A stretch of 64,000 nt of DNA from Ceratopteris richardii (GCA_020310875.1 CM035435.1:70322955-70386954), one strand, 5' to 3'. Counted from the stretch's first letter, positions 28,425-41,144 are shown. The notes: a model not told the origin generated them from the sequence alone. Numbers and translations are program-made.

Positions 28425-29603
28425 ATGGATTTCATTACCTTGAAGAAAAGTCCCAAGCAAAGTGCGACTGATTATGTCACCAAAATGAAGGAGATCTTTG
28501 ATCAGTTAGGAAGCATTGGAGAGGTAATTGAAGAAGAGAAAATCATAAGGAAAATCATCAATGGCATCAAAGATGATGACAAGTGGGAATCATTCACAAC
28601 TGCCATGGATCTATACATGGACATGCAAGTGCCTGACCTCAAAACTCTTATGGGTCAACTCTTCACACAAGCAAAGATAAGCAAGAATGGTGGATCATCA
28701 AGAGGTAATCAATCTTTTGCTTTGTACTTTGATAAAGCTAAAGCTAAGGATAAGTCAAAGTTTAAGAAGAATGAAGATGAAGGCATCTCTATCCAAGCCA
28801 ACTTCACAAGTACAAGAAAAGCTAGAGGAAGAGGTAGAGGAGGAAAGCAAGGTAGGGGGAGACCCCGAACATCTCAACCTTGTAATATGTGTGGTTACTC
28901 TAATCATAACACTGAGGAATGTTATAGGAACCCAAGGAATTCCAGAGGAAGACAATTCAATAGAGGTGGCTATGGATCAAATAGAGGCAGATACAATGGA
29001 GGATACAACTACTACAACAACAATAACAACCATCAAAATGGATGTAGAGGAAGGAATGATTACAACAACTACACTGAAGATCAAAGTCAAGAGGACTCAC
29101 TATTCCTCATGAACCTATCATTGAAGCAGGGTAAGGATGATGATCATGTTTTCTATATTGACTCAGGATATTCAAATCATGTATCAAGAAATGTAGCATT
29201 GCTATCTGATTTAGAAGATCCAAAAAATAAACATGAAGTGCAGATAGGTGATGATACAAGACATTCAATGGAGAAGATAGGTAATGTCAAGACATCAGAT
29301 GGCAACATGAATCTTCTAAGCAAGGTTATGTATGTACCTACAATAACCAGAAACTTGATAAGTGTTGGAAAAATTGTGGAGAAAGGATTGCATGTTAGGT
29401 TTACAAGGCATGGAGCATATGTGGAAGAACCCAAGCAAGGATTTAGAAGGATTTCAAAAGGAGAAAAGACAGGAAGACTCTTCACCTTTGAAGTGAAGGA
29501 CACCAAGAACATAGCATTGTTTAGCTATGGATCTCAAACGCTCTCTGAAGTGAAGGTATGGCATAAAAGGCTTGCTCAAATTGGTGAGAGAACCTTGAAA
29601 TAA
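28425..29603 (+). pseudogene. Copia-F gag (C-terminal half), zinc knuckle, protease, pre-integrase
   Basis: Open for 392 codons, ending at TAA within the pre-integrase HHCC region. Gag has DYVTKMKEIFDQLGSIGEV, RG-rich stretches and zinc knuckle CNMCGYSNHNTEEC. The protease is FYIDSGYSNHVSR, keeping D-S-G. Pre-integrase follows with WHKRLAQIGERTLK. The Met at 28425 is not the original start: the frame is truncated on the left. Confidence 0.9.
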
Positions 29604-31070
29604 ATTTGCAGGGATCAAAGTGTACTTGGATTGCCCAACATCACAAAACAACATAAGATATACAAGTGTGGAGCTTGTCCATTTGGCAAAGCTCATAGAC
29701 AACCCTTCAATAGGAAAGGCTATATCCATCAGGAATTATTGGATCTTGTACAAATAGATGTGTGGGGTCCAAGCAAAGAACCTTCTATTTTAGGTTCAAA
29801 ATACTATGTGTCTTTTATTGATGATTGTAGTAGATGGACAATCATGTACTTTATGAAGCATAAAGATGAAATCTTCAATTGTTTTAAAAGGTATCTTGCT
29901 CTTGTAGAGAATCAAACACAAAGATGTCTCAAGAAGCTTAGATCAGATGGTGATGGAGAATACTTCTCAATTAAATTTGATGCTTTCCTATAAGAAAGAG
30001 GCATCAAAAGAGAGGTAACAACTAGATACACACTTGAACTCAATGGAGTAGCTGAAAGAAGGAACATAACTATAGTTGAGCCAGCTAGTTCTATAGGCTA
30101 AATGAAAAGGGTCTACCAAATTATCTTTGGGTAGAGGTTGTATCAACAACTACATATACCTTGTAAATAGACTTCCATCAAAGTCTTTAAATGGTATGAA
30201 TCCCTATGAGGTATGGAATGGAAGAAGGCCAAATCTAGAACATTGCAAAATCTTTGGATGTCTAGCTTATGCTCACATACCTTCTCAAATAAGAGGGAAA
30301 TCAGATCCCAAAGCAGAGAAGTGTATCTTTATTGGATATGATCAAAACCAAAAAGTATACAGATTGTATAATCCCACTAGCAAAGGCTTCTTAGTTAGTA
30401 GGGATGTAGTATTTGATGAAAATAAATCTTGGTTTGATGATGAAAGGAAAGTGAAGCTACCCTATGACTTGGAAGAAGACTTCCCATCTCTTCCAACAAA
30501 GGAACCGAAGCATCATGAAGATAGTGACTCTAAAGATAACCTGATAGATCTAGAGAAATTCAAGCTATGGAAGAATAAAGGGAAAGCTAAGGTACGAGAC
30601 CTAGCTTAAGGATTAGAAAGTTCATCAACCAGTGAGAAGATAAATGAGATAGAAGAAGAAACCAGAGAGATATGGATTTGATACCTCTTTGGTCGCAAAG
30701 CATTCAATCTATATGGCTAAGGACTCCAACAATGAAGAACCAACATCTTATGAAGAAGCTCAAAGCAAAAAGGAATGGATGAAGAAATGGAAGCTCTTAT
30801 GGACAGTGACACATGGGAACTTGTTCCTAGGAAACCATCAATGAAGGTAATTGGATCAAGGTCGGTTATTTGTAAAAAGGAATTGAGATGGTAGTATTAA
30901 TAGATACAAGGCAAGGTTAGTAGCCAAGGGGTTTGCCCAAACCTATGGGATAGACTATGAAGAGACCTTCTCACATGTTGCTAAAATGCCTACCATTAGA
31001 GTACTAATTAGCATTGCTGCATCTAGGAATTGGAAGGTATATCAACTAGATGTAAAAAATGCATTTCTCA
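29604..31070 (+). pseudogene. Copia-F integrase and RT N-terminal part
   Basis: Integrase: CGACPFGKAH, IDVWGPSKEPS, LRSDGDGEYF, then a stop near 29991, the Glu region (ELNGVAERRN) and the WNGRRPNLEHCKIFGC region. The linker to RT holds RDVVFDENKSWF. RT begins in degraded frames ([26 protein letters not shown]). Multiple stops are present. It ends at 31070, where the TIR element is inserted. Confidence 0.85.
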
Positions 31071-32042
31071 CATTAGGGGAAAAAATGAACCCTCCTTGGG
31101 CCTTTTAGATTAAGGGCTGATTAGCAATGGACCAATGAGGAGAGGTGGTGTCCATAGTCTACTCCCTTAATCACCTAGACTAGGCATAGGCTTCCCTTGT
31201 TTTTGAGTGGTCTAAAAGACAAAACCGCCTAGAACTAGTGGGTTTTCTTGTTAGAATGGTTTTGGGAAGCTCAAAAACCAATTATAGCCATTGGATTTGT
31301 ATGATCTTCAATGGCTTAGATGTGTTTCTTCAAAAAAAAATGCATGATGGAATATGAGCCATGCGATTGGCTACTCAATTGGACGCTGTTGTTTGAAAGA
31401 GAGTTGAATTTAGTCCCTAAAATGCTCATCATTGGATCTCCATATGATCTAATGGTTGAGGATAATTGAGCACAAGAGGAAAGCGCCTTTTGACATATGC
31501 CATTGGATGCAAAACTCATGGAATGGCTTAGATTGAATTTTAAAAGCATCTTAGTGTCAAATACACTCGTCCGTCAGATTCAAGATCGATCTAGTGGCTC
31601 CAACTGCATGCGAAAATGAGCTCAGCCCCATCCACGTGGTGCCATTGGATTGAGGAATGATCTTGTGGCTCATAATGGCTGAAGAAAATGTGCTCAACCC
31701 CATTTCCACTAAGTCATTGGATACTCTAAGATCTAAGGGACTAGAATTCTGCAGAGACTGCACAAACAAATCATGTGAGATTGTCCTAGACCCACGCATG
31801 CCAGAGACTCTCTCTCTCTAGAATTATATTGTTTTCAATTTTATCCATTGGATTGAAGCATCCAAAGATGAGAAAAAAATCACTTTTTGAATTCAAAAAG
31901 AAACTCCTATCAAATATTATTTTATTACACAAAACCACTATCTTTTTTCTCTAGCCACTTAATCCCCTAGATTAAGCTTTTTAATCCCTAAAAATTAGAA
32001 ATCCTTACAAGGCCCATGCAGGGCTCATTTTTTCCTCTAATG
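31071..32042. mobile_element. Non-autonomous TIR element, 972 bp
   Basis: Ends are inverted repeats of about 37 bp with five mismatches (CATTAGGGGAAAAAATG on the left; CATTAGAGGAAAAAATG as reverse complement of the right). It separates RT codons that should be adjacent (GCATTTCTC, then AATGGCTGG). No target duplication longer than one base is clear. No protein is encoded. The interior has about six copies of CATTGGAT, several followed by GATCT and AATGGCT, a degenerate palindromic repeat. Superfamily is not assigned. Confidence 0.82.
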
Positions 32043-33202
32043 AATGGCTGGATTTCAAAGGAAGTTTATATGGCAAACCACATGGTTATGAAGATGCACA
32101 TCATCCCAATTGTGTGTGTAAATTGAAGAAGGCTCTATATGGTTTGAAGCAAGCTCCAAGAGCTTTGAATCACAGATTAATTACCTACTTACAAGACCAA
32201 GGATTCAAAGGTAGCAAAGCAGATACATACTTATTCATCAAGATGAATGGATCAGAGGTCATATATATCTGCATATATGTAGATGAGATTATAATTACAG
32301 GGAACGATGTCAATGGAATTAAACAGGTAAAGGCTGGAATGAAGGATGAATTCAAGATCAGTCATCTTGGACCTCTAACTTATTTTCTTGGACTTGAACT
32401 TGTCTATACAGATTTAGGTATCTACATCACTTAAAGGAAGTATGTACATGGCATGCTTTCTAAGTTTAAAATGGAGAATACTAAGTGTGCAGGTACACCC
32501 ATGGAGTTGAATCATAAGTTAAGTGCTTATGAGGGAGAACCTATTGAAGATATCACAAGCTATCAAAGCTTGGTACGAAGCTTGAACTATGCAACTCTCA
32601 CAAGGGTGGACATATGCTATACTGTTAGCATACTTGGTCAATTTATGCACAAGCCAAGAAGGCCACACATGGAAGCAGCCAAGAGAGTGCTCAAATACTT
32701 GAAGGGTACCATCAATGAAGTCCTTTTCTACCCCTTCACTTCTGAAATGGATCTCAAACTTTACTCAGATTCAGATTGGGCTGTATCAAAGGATGACAAG
32801 AAAAGTACATCAGGCCATTTGTCTTTTGCAGGCTCAAAACTAATTTCATGGTCTTCAAAGAAGCAACCAACTATTGTTCTATCATCTATTGAAGTTGAAT
32901 ACAGAGGTTTGGCTAATGCAATGTGGTTAAAGTGTTTATACTCAGATTTTGAGTTACATACCTTAACTCTTTACATCTTTGGTGATAATACAAGATCACT
33001 TCACTTAGAACCTAATCTAGTTTACCCTGCTAGAACCAAGCATATTGAACTCATTTATCATTATGTAAGAGGGAAGCTGATGAGAAAGGGCATTCAATTG
33101 TCCTATGTGTCTACTAATCTTCAATGTGTAGATATGTTGGATGGTATCAAGTTAAGCAGATTCAAAGGCATGATTGGATTGTTAGAAATCAAGAAGGATT
33201 GA
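32043..33202 (+). pseudogene. Copia-F RT C-terminal part and RNase H
   Basis: RT resumes with KKALYGLKQAPRALNHRL. The catalytic box reads YVDEIII, with the second Asp replaced by Glu, and LTYFLGLEL follows. A TAA stop lies near 32432. RNase H continues for 249 codons: LKLYSDSDWA, SSKKQPTIVLSSIEVEY and TKHIELIYHYVRG, ending at LEIKKD. Confidence 0.9.
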
Positions 33203-33219
33203 AGACTCAAGCATACTAG

Positions 33220-33233
33220 ACTTGAGGTGGAGT
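33220..33233 (+). other. Copia-F polypurine tract
   Basis: TTGAGGTGGAG directly before TGTTGGTG, 20-30 bp after the RNase H stop. Confidence 0.75.
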
Positions 33234-34198
33234 TGTTGGTGTATTTCATCCAAGCCTAGTGCTTGATCACTTATTAATGTAAAGCATTGCTTATGTATAC
33301 TCTCAATAAGAGAGCCATAAAAACAAACTCTTGTAATACTTGAAAAGTAACTACATCAAAAAGTAAATGTCAATGGAGAATCTCCTTGCCTAGTTAGGAA
33401 CTAATTACGAGTTGAGTTAGGAGTGATTGACTATCCAAGTGATTCCCAAACTTGAGGGAAATTTTAGGTGCACTCCCTCCAAGATTTGAATTCAAAAATC
33501 TCTATATATACACCTATGTGTAGTCACGGATTGAGAGCAGAGTTTAGAGCTACATCCTGAGGAGGTTCTGATCAAGCACCAAGCTATTAGTGAAGCACAC
33601 ATTGTGCTCCTACTTGCTAAGCTTCATGTCCATTCATATTATGTAAAATATGTGCAATACAAATTTAGTTTCAAGATAGATCTTGGAGTTCTTCTCATCT
33701 ACTGCTACAAGTTTACATTCGTATTTTCAATCAACTTTAGTTATTGATTTTTCTGCGTATATTAAACTTTTGATGTGATTTAAATTTATGTAGGTAAGTT
33801 GATAAGTCTATTTGCATCATATAAATTTTCATTATCATTGGTTCATTATTCTGTGAGCTACATTCATTTGAAGTCAACTATGTATTCTGGTAGATAGCTC
33901 CTAAAATGTCGGGATGCCACCCCTATATTGTTAGATTTATTTTTCTCAGTATGGCTCATCAGAATTCATCAAATTTGTTGCTTTAGATTCATTATCTATC
34001 TAATTGGAGGTGTGCAAAATATCTCTATTCAATTTTCAGTAGGTTGTGAGCTCTAAGTTAGTTTCTAGAGTGCAACTCATTTTCCTTAGCAAGCACAAGG
34101 TGTCTACTTATCATCCCTAAAGCTACCTTGGTAGGTGTAGAGCAGGTTTTTGCAACACTACGCACATCTTTGGAGTGTATCAACCATCTATCTCCACA
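33234..34198 (+). repeat. Copia-F 3' LTR, 965 bp
   Basis: Starts TGTTGGTG after the polypurine tract and ends ATCTCCACA. The end aligns with the Copia-B LTR end (TTTTGCAACAC and ACCATCTATCTCC blocks). A TATATATA stretch near 33502 is a candidate TATA box. No gene is seen. Confidence 0.8.
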
Positions 34199-34777
34199 AG
34201 GTGCACTATTCTCAAAACATTGTTCTATCAAGTAGGCATGTATCTTTTGATACCAAATATGTAACAATTTCTTCAAAACATATAATGCCTTTTTCAACCT
34301 GCAAACTTTGTTTTCATGCCCTTTCTACACAAAACCATGGGACTCAAATACATACAATTCTTCATGTAAGTCACCATTCAGAAATGTAGTTTTAATGTCC
34401 AACCATGATGAGCTAGAAGTTACACAAATGCTACAAATAGTGTATAGTTAGCACATGGGAGCAAAGGTCTCATCAAAATAAATGCCTCCCTCTTGATCAT
34501 AACCTTTGGCAATGAAGCTCACCTTATACCTATCAAGTATTCCATCAGCTTTACACTTCATCTTGTATACCCATTTAGTGCCAATGGAATTTTTTCTTAG
34601 AGGCAAATAACATAAAGACCAAGTATCAATCTTTATAATAGCATCATATTATGATTGCATAACAACCATCCAATTTTCTGAATTTTGTGCTTCATCAAAA
34701 GAAACAAGCTCATTGTCATCATGATGACTAGAGACAACCATTGCATAGAAATCTAATGCAAATGAAGAAATATGAGG
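34199..34777 (-). pseudogene. Copia-G: RT fragment of the Copia-D family
   Basis: Minus strand: VVSSHHDDNELVSFDEAQ and NSENWMVVMQS (the linker before RT), then degraded RT with FLNGDLHEELY and KALYVLKKLLHIWYQKIHAYL, stopping at the Copia-F LTR. It follows the truncated Copia-D LTR without a gap. Confidence 0.75.
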
Positions 34778-34879
34778 GCATACATACAAGCTAGGAGAAA
34801 ACACCCTCCTAAAGAGAAAAATAAGTGCCCCATCTGTCCTAGGGTGTTCACACACATCACTATCAAAAAATTATCAATA
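34778..34879 (-). repeat. Copia-D 3' LTR, truncated
   Basis: About 100 bp matching the start of the 230-bp 5' LTR (GTGATGTGTGTGAACACYCTAGG). The first bases read TATTGATA where the 5' LTR has TGTTGATA. The rest is replaced by the Copia-G fragment. Confidence 0.75.
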
Positions 34880-34891
34880 AATCCCACCTTG
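34880..34891 (-). other. Copia-D polypurine tract
   Basis: AAGGTGGGATT on the minus strand, just before the LTR start and after the RNase H stop. Confidence 0.65.
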
Positions 34892-34970
34892 CGAGTCATG
34901 CAATGAACAAGGAGTTGGTACTCATTTATAATGAAGTGCCAAGCTATGTGGAATCAATCCACAAAAGCAA

Positions 34971-35722
34971 TTAAGCCCAAAGCTTTGCAAAAAGCTTCAA
35001 ACTTCTCCATAGGCAGAGCCTTTGTGAAGGGTCTGCAATGTTCTCTTGTGTGGGCACATATGCAAAAATGATCTCTCTAGCAGAGAACCTCTCCCTAAGA
35101 TAATGATAGTACACCTCAATGTGCTTAGTGTAAGCATGGAATAGAGGGTTCCTCACAACTACCAGTGCATTCTAATTATCAGTGAAAAGGGGGCTGGAAG
35201 AAGAATGACCAACACCCAAAGTGGGCATAAGGCTTTTGATCAACATACACTCAATAGTTGTTGTGAAAGTTGTCCTATACTCAGCCTCACAACTAGAAGT
35301 GGCCATAGTAGGATGTTTCTTGCTCAACCAAGATATGCATGAGCTACCAATCATGAAGCAAAAACCACTGGTGGACACATGAGTTTCAAAGCAACTAGCC
35401 TGGTAAGAGTCAGAAAAAGCATGTAAATCTGGCAGTAGTGATCCCCCCTTGGGATAAAACAATCCAAGTATTCGGGTACCACTTAAGTAGCGAAAGATGC
35501 ACTTAACCGCTTGCCAATGCTTGACACTTAGGCAATGCATAAACCTGCTCATCTATGAGACACCAAACTGAATATGAAGACGAGTTATGCATAAGTAAAT
35601 CAAGCATCCAACAACCTTCTGATAAAGAACACTATCAAAAGCATCTCCAACATCATGAATACTCAACTATAAACCTGTTTTGGGCAAAGAGGACACCATT
35701 TCAGATTTCTGCAGGCGTAGCA
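34971..35722 (-). pseudogene. Copia-D pre-integrase scrap fused to RT end and RNase H
   Basis: From 35722 leftwards, pre-integrase (LRLQKSEMVSSLPK) breaks off near 35680 and RT-end sequence follows (VGCLIYLCITR, MSRFMHCLSVKHWQAVKCIF). RNase H has LHAFSDSYQASC, SWLSKKHPTMATSSCEAEY and KHIEVYYHYLRERF. The integrase core and the RT catalytic region are deleted. Confidence 0.82.
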
Positions 35723-36734
35723 TGTTGGGACTTCACTCACTAATTAGACATGAATTTATGAAGAGATATGAAGGAAGAAGAAAAACAAAGAGAATTGAAG
35801 GCAAAGCACTCCGAAAACTAAGCCTAAGTGAAGGGATAAATTCACTCTTGTAATTTAGTGCAAAATAAAAGTCTAGTCTTGACATAGAACTTCAAAATTT
35901 ACGAGTTGAGTCTAGGAGTATGTAAACTACATGTATATAAGTTAGTTTGAGTTTAAAAATATAGGAGAGAACTCAATTTTGTAATCCGTGAGTGAATAGA
36001 GAAAAGTCGGGTTTTTTTGAGAGAGATGTTGAGGAGGAACTACTTAGTGTATGAGAGTTTTCTATGGCTATGAGCAGAATGAGGCCAAGCCATTTGGTAC
36101 ACATCTTCTCTGATAGTTAACATATGTTTGTGTAAAAGGATTTGATCTAATTCTTCTTGTGTGTTGAATTCTATCTGATTTCATATCAGTGTGTAAGTTA
36201 GTTGATAGTTACGAGTTTTCTAGCGCACTTTTCCCTGATCTTCTTAAGGTCAGATCTCACAGTACAATGTAAAGTTTCTCATGAATGATAACTCATTTTG
36301 AAGCTACTACCTTCTACTAAAATTGTTCAACATATCTTTACAAAACGGGACGTGTACTTAGAGAAATGATTCTAACAGTGAAGGTATGTCAAATCGATGA
36401 AGTCATTTTTCAGATTTCAGACATAGTTCAAATATTGAAGTGAAATCAGAAGATTTCGATGATATTACTTGAAAGTTTTGCTTGGTATGTGTTACTTAAC
36501 ATTAGCAAGAACTTGTATTAGCAAGTGATCAAAAGAATTTGTACAAATCAAGCTAATACAGATCAGATTTGAAGTTAGAAGAAAAGGCGCAGATTTCTGA
36601 AAAGTGAAATTTTTGAATTCACTAAGTTTGGTGGTAGATTTTTTCAGATTGAGAGTGTTAGTAAGCTAATGATGATTATAGAGGTGTTCTAATATCACTT
36701 TAGCTTAGTTCTTGTGGTGTTTTATACATCAACA
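35723..36734 (+). repeat. Copia-I 5' LTR, 1012 bp
   Basis: Starts TGTTGGGACTTC and ends ACATCAACA. Candidate TATA box TATATAAG at 35934-35941. Confidence 0.97.
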
Positions 36735-36736
36735 AG

Positions 36737-36748
36737 TGGTATCAGAGC
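36737..36748 (+). other. Copia-I primer binding site
   Basis: TGGTATCAGAGC, two bases after the 5' LTR. About 200 bp of leader without features separates it from the gag ATG at 36946. Confidence 0.97.
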
Positions 36749-36945
36749 AGAAAGGTCCTCAAGGTTGAAAGGAGGAGCAGATACAAGAGGAATTGAAGAG
36801 TTCTTTATTAAAGAGGTGAAAGTTGAGGTGTTCAACAATAAAAGACATTAGAGGAATGCTTCGAAGTTATTCTCAAGGGAAAATATCTACAAAAGGTACC
36901 ATACTTTAACCTTATACTCAGGATTGCAGCAGAAACAAGAAGACT

Positions 36946-39800
36946 ATGGCAGATCATGTATCTATTGACAAATTGGAGAGAGATAATTATCCTGCTTGGG
37001 CAATGAGAATGGAAGCCTTACTTATGAGTAAGGATCTAATGATATATGTGACAGGTGAAGAAGAAAAGCCTAACTTTGAAGATGAGAGTCAACCAAGGAA
37101 AGAAGAACTAGAAGCTTTGAAGCTATGGCAGAAGAGAGATGCAAGTGCAAGGGCTTATATATAAAACACTATCACAGATCATTTGCTACCACATATTAGA
37201 GGATTAGAAACAGCTGAAGACATATGGAATGCTTTGGAAGATCACTTCCCAAACACTACTAAAGCTAGGAAGGCTAGCTGATGGTCAGAGTTTAACACAT
37301 TTAAGAAAAAGCAAAATCAGAGTATTAGTGATTATGTCACTAAGATGAAGGACTTAGCAGATAGTCTTGGATCTATTGATGAGGATATTGAAGATCATAG
37401 GTTGATAGCACAATTGCTTGCAGGGTTGAGAGGAGATGAGAGGTGGAAACCTTTTGTACTCTCGACCGAACTTTCATTAAATCATTATGTGCCAGAATTA
37501 AATCAATTGCTTGGATTAATGCTCACATTTGAGCAAGACTTGAAGTTAGATGGAGATAAAGGATATAGTTCTGCTATGTATGCAAAGAATAAGAAGAGAA
37601 GTGAGAAAGGTAAAGCAAAGGATAAAGAAGAGCTGACTACTCAAGCAAATTATGCAAAAGGAAGAGGTATTGGCAGAGGTAAAGGTCGAGGAAATGGAAG
37701 AGGTAGAGGAAATCAGAACAATAACAAGAAGACATGCTGGATTTTTGGATTAAGCAATCATCTAGCCTATGATTGTTGGCATAACCAACAAGGATCAAAT
37801 CCAAATCAAAGCAATAATGGCAGAGAAAGAGGTGGAAGGTTTCATAATCATTTTCAAAGAGGAAGACAAAATTCAAGAGGAAGTTTTGGTAGAGGTGGTG
37901 GAAGAAATTGGAATCAGAATCAATCTTACAACACTACCTATTACAACTATGCAAATGATACACAAAATGACAACCATACAACATTGATGATGAATTCAAT
38001 AAGTACATCAGAGAAGGAGGATCTCAAGGTATTCTATATTGACTCTCGTTGTTCAAATCATTTGTCAGGTAATATAGGATTGTTATCAGAATTGGAAGAA
38101 GGTATTTCAATTCATACAATACAAACAGGTGACAATACAAAACATGATGTACATTCAGTTGGAAAAGTGAAGTGCAGGAGTGGAGCTGATTTGCTAACAA
38201 ATGTTTTGTATGTCCCAACAATACCAAAGAATTTGATTAGTGTGGGACAAATAGTGGAGAAAGGTTTTCAAGTCAGATTTACAAATGAAGGGGTATTTAT
38301 TGAAGATCCAGAGGATGGATACAATCAAATTGTCTGTGGTAAGAAGGAAGGTAGACTTTTTACTCTCAAAGTGCAAGGGAATGTTGGTCAAGCCCTGATC
38401 ACACATGGTGATGAAGTACTTACAGAGTTAGACCTCTAGCATAAGAGGTTAGGACACTTGAATGAAAAAGGAATTAAAACCATGGTGGAGAATCAATCTG
38501 TAATAGGGCTACCAAATGTAAAAAGCCAACATATGATCTACAAGTGTGAAGCTTGTCAGATGGGAAAGGCACACAGGTTATCATTTCAGAAGAAAGGTTA
38601 CAAGCATGATGGTTTGCTAGAGCTCATACATATAGATGTATGGGGACCAACAAAAGAAGGATCAATCAATGGTCTAGGTATTATGTTCTTTTTATTGATG
38701 ATGCTACAAGGTGGATAACCATTTATGTTTTAAAGGAAAGATCAGAAGTATTTGGAGCTTTCAAACATTTTCATGCATATGCAGAAAGAGTTACAGGACA
38801 AAAGCTCAAGAGATTGAGGTCTGATGGAGGGGGAGAATACTTCTCTCAAGAATTCAATGATTATCTTTGGAATGCAGGTATCAAGAGAGAAGTAACTTGT
38901 AGGTATACACCTCAACACAATGGGATGGCAGAAAGGAGGAATAGAACATTGGTTGAGTTTGCAAGAGCAATGTTAAAAGAAAATAATTGCCCTAATTATC
39001 TTTGGGCTGAGGCTATAAATACAGCTACATATCTTGTGAATAGGTTACCATGTGCAGCTCTAAATGGAATGACCCCTTATGAAGCATGGTGGGGTAAGAA
39101 ACCGACACTTGATCATTGTAAGGTGTTTGGATCAAATGCCTATGCTTATGTACCATCACAACTCAGACATAAGCTTGAACCAAAGGCTGAAAAATATATG
39201 TTTATTGGGTATGATGAAAAGCAGATGGGTTATAGGCTATGGAATCCTCTAACCAAACAATTTGTTGTTTCTAGAGATGTGACATTTGATGAACAGAAGA
39301 GCTGGTATGCAGATAAAGATTGTAACCTTGAAACATTTGAAGAAGAGGTAAGAAAAAGTGAAAGAGGTAAATCACATATGCAGGTAGATGGAGATGAAGA
39401 TCATATGCAAGCAAGCACATCCAGAGTTGGATCATATAGAAGAAATGAAGATGAACCAAGATTTGATGAAGAAGTATATCCAGATACACATGAAGAGTGT
39501 GAACCAAGGAGATCAACCAGAATGAGGAAACAACCTACAAGGTATTCTTATGATACTTCTTATTTGACTCAGAAAAACTATGCTTACTTGATTAAGGAAG
39601 ATGAAGAGCCTCAAAGCTATGATGAAGCAAAAGGTAAGAGACAATGGGAAGAAGCAATGAAGGAAGAGTTTGATGCACTTGAAGAAAATAAAACTTGGGA
39701 ACTTGTTCCAAAACCTAATGGTAAGAAAGTGATTGGAAATAAATGGGTTTACAAAATAAAGAAGCATGCAGATGGAAGAATAGCCAGATACAAAGACTAG
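36946..39800 (+). pseudogene. Copia-I gag, protease, integrase
   Basis: Gag starts MADHVSIDKLERDNYPAW. Stops follow at ARAYI (37162-37164) and at KARKAS (near 37281). The zinc knuckle reads CWIFGLSNHLAYDC, with the second Cys replaced by Phe. The protease active site is FYIDSRCSNHLSG, Gly replaced by Arg. A Trp codon before HKRLGHL is now TAG (38437-38439). Integrase: CEACQMGKAH, IDVWGPTKEGS, LRSDGGGEYF and HNGMAERRNRTLVEF, with one frame change near 38680. The RT linker reaches RYK, then one extra base causes a stop near 39799. Confidence 0.93.
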
Positions 39801-41120
39801 ATTGGTGGTTAAAGGCTATGCTCAAACTCATGGCATAGATTATGATGAGACATTCAGTCCTGTAGCAAAGATGTCAACCATAAGGACAATCATTGCTATT
39901 GCAGCATCAAAAGGATGGACATTGAGTCAATTGGATATAAAGAATGCATTTTTGAATGGATATATATCAGATGAGGTTTACATGGAGCAACCTCAAGGGT
40001 TTGCACATTACAAGTTTCCAAATTATGTTTGCAGATTGAGAAGGGCACTTTATGGTTTGAAGCAAGCTCCAAGAGCTTGGAACTATAGACTTGTGAAGTA
40101 TCTTAATGATCTTGGATATCAAAGTTCAAAGGCAGATGCAAGTTTACTTATCAAGAGAATAGATGAGGGTATGATCTACATTTGTATTTATGTAGATGAC
40201 ATTATAATTACAGGTACCTCAAATGAAGGAATCAAGGAGGTGAAGAGGTTACTTGAGAAGGAATTCAAGATAAGTGATCTAGGAAAATTATCATATTTTC
40301 TTGGAATGGAAATCACTTATGCAGAACATGGCATATATGTATCACAAGAAAGATATCTTATGAATCTTCTAAAGAAGTTTAATATGGAGAATTGCAGAGA
40401 TGCATCAACACCATTAGAGGTCAATCATAAACTCAGCAAATATGATGGTGCAGAGTTCAAAGATATGAGAAAGTATCAATCTTTAGTGGGAAGTTTGATT
40501 TATGCTACACTAAGAAGACCGGATCTTAGTTATGCAGTGGGAGTTCTTTCTCAGTTCATGCATTGTCCAAAGGATCCACATTGGATTGCAGGTCAAAGAG
40601 TTCTTAGATACATCAAAAGAACTTTGAAGGAAGGATTATATTATCCATTTACATCAGATATAAGGCTGAGAGCATATAGTGATTCAGATTGGGCAGGAAG
40701 TCAAGATGATAGAAGGTCAACACATGGGTATATGATATACATAGGAGATAAACTTGCGAGTTGGTGTTCAAAGAAGCAACATACAGTGGCTTTATCATCA
40801 ACAGAAGCTGAGTACAAAGGACTTGTGGAAGTAGCAAAAGAAGTGATATGGATGCAGAACTTGTTCAAAAGCTTGGATATTGATCAAGGTATACCTATCA
40901 TACATGGAGATAATATGAGGATACTGTATTTCATGCAAGAACAAAGCACATAGAGATTCAATATCATTTCTTGAGAGAAAGGTAATGGAGAAGGAGCTTG
41001 AAGTGGTATACACTTCTACAAAAGATCAGATTGCAGATATTATGACAAAGAGCTTGGATGGAGTGAAGACGAGTAGATTCAAAGAGATGGCAGGTATAAA
41101 AGAGAAGAAGATTACATGAA
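39801..41120 (+). pseudogene. Copia-I RT and RNase H
   Basis: Open for 383 codons from 39802: VVKGYAQTHGIDYDETFSPV, LDIKNAFLNGYISDEVYME, GLKQAPRAWNYRL, the intact catalytic box CIYVDDIII, and SYFLGMEI. RNase H has LRAYSDSDWAG, SKKQHTVALSSTEAEY and IIHGDN. A small lesion near 40920 shifts the frame; the last part (ARTKHIEIQYHFLRER and STKDQIADIMTKSL) continues in another frame to about 41120. Confidence 0.93.
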
Positions 41121-41144
41121 GAAGTCAGAGCATGCTAATTAGTG

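Larger units (their letters stand above)
28421..34198 (+). mobile_element. Copia-F: 5'-truncated copia element with nested TIR element
   Basis: Starts inside gag (homologous to Copia-B gag), runs through protease, integrase, RT and RNase H to a polypurine tract and a 3' LTR at 33234-34198. RT is interrupted by a 972-bp terminal-inverted-repeat element. The 5' LTR and first half of gag are absent, so its breakpoint with Copia-C is a deletion or rearrangement rather than an insertion end. Confidence 0.9.
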
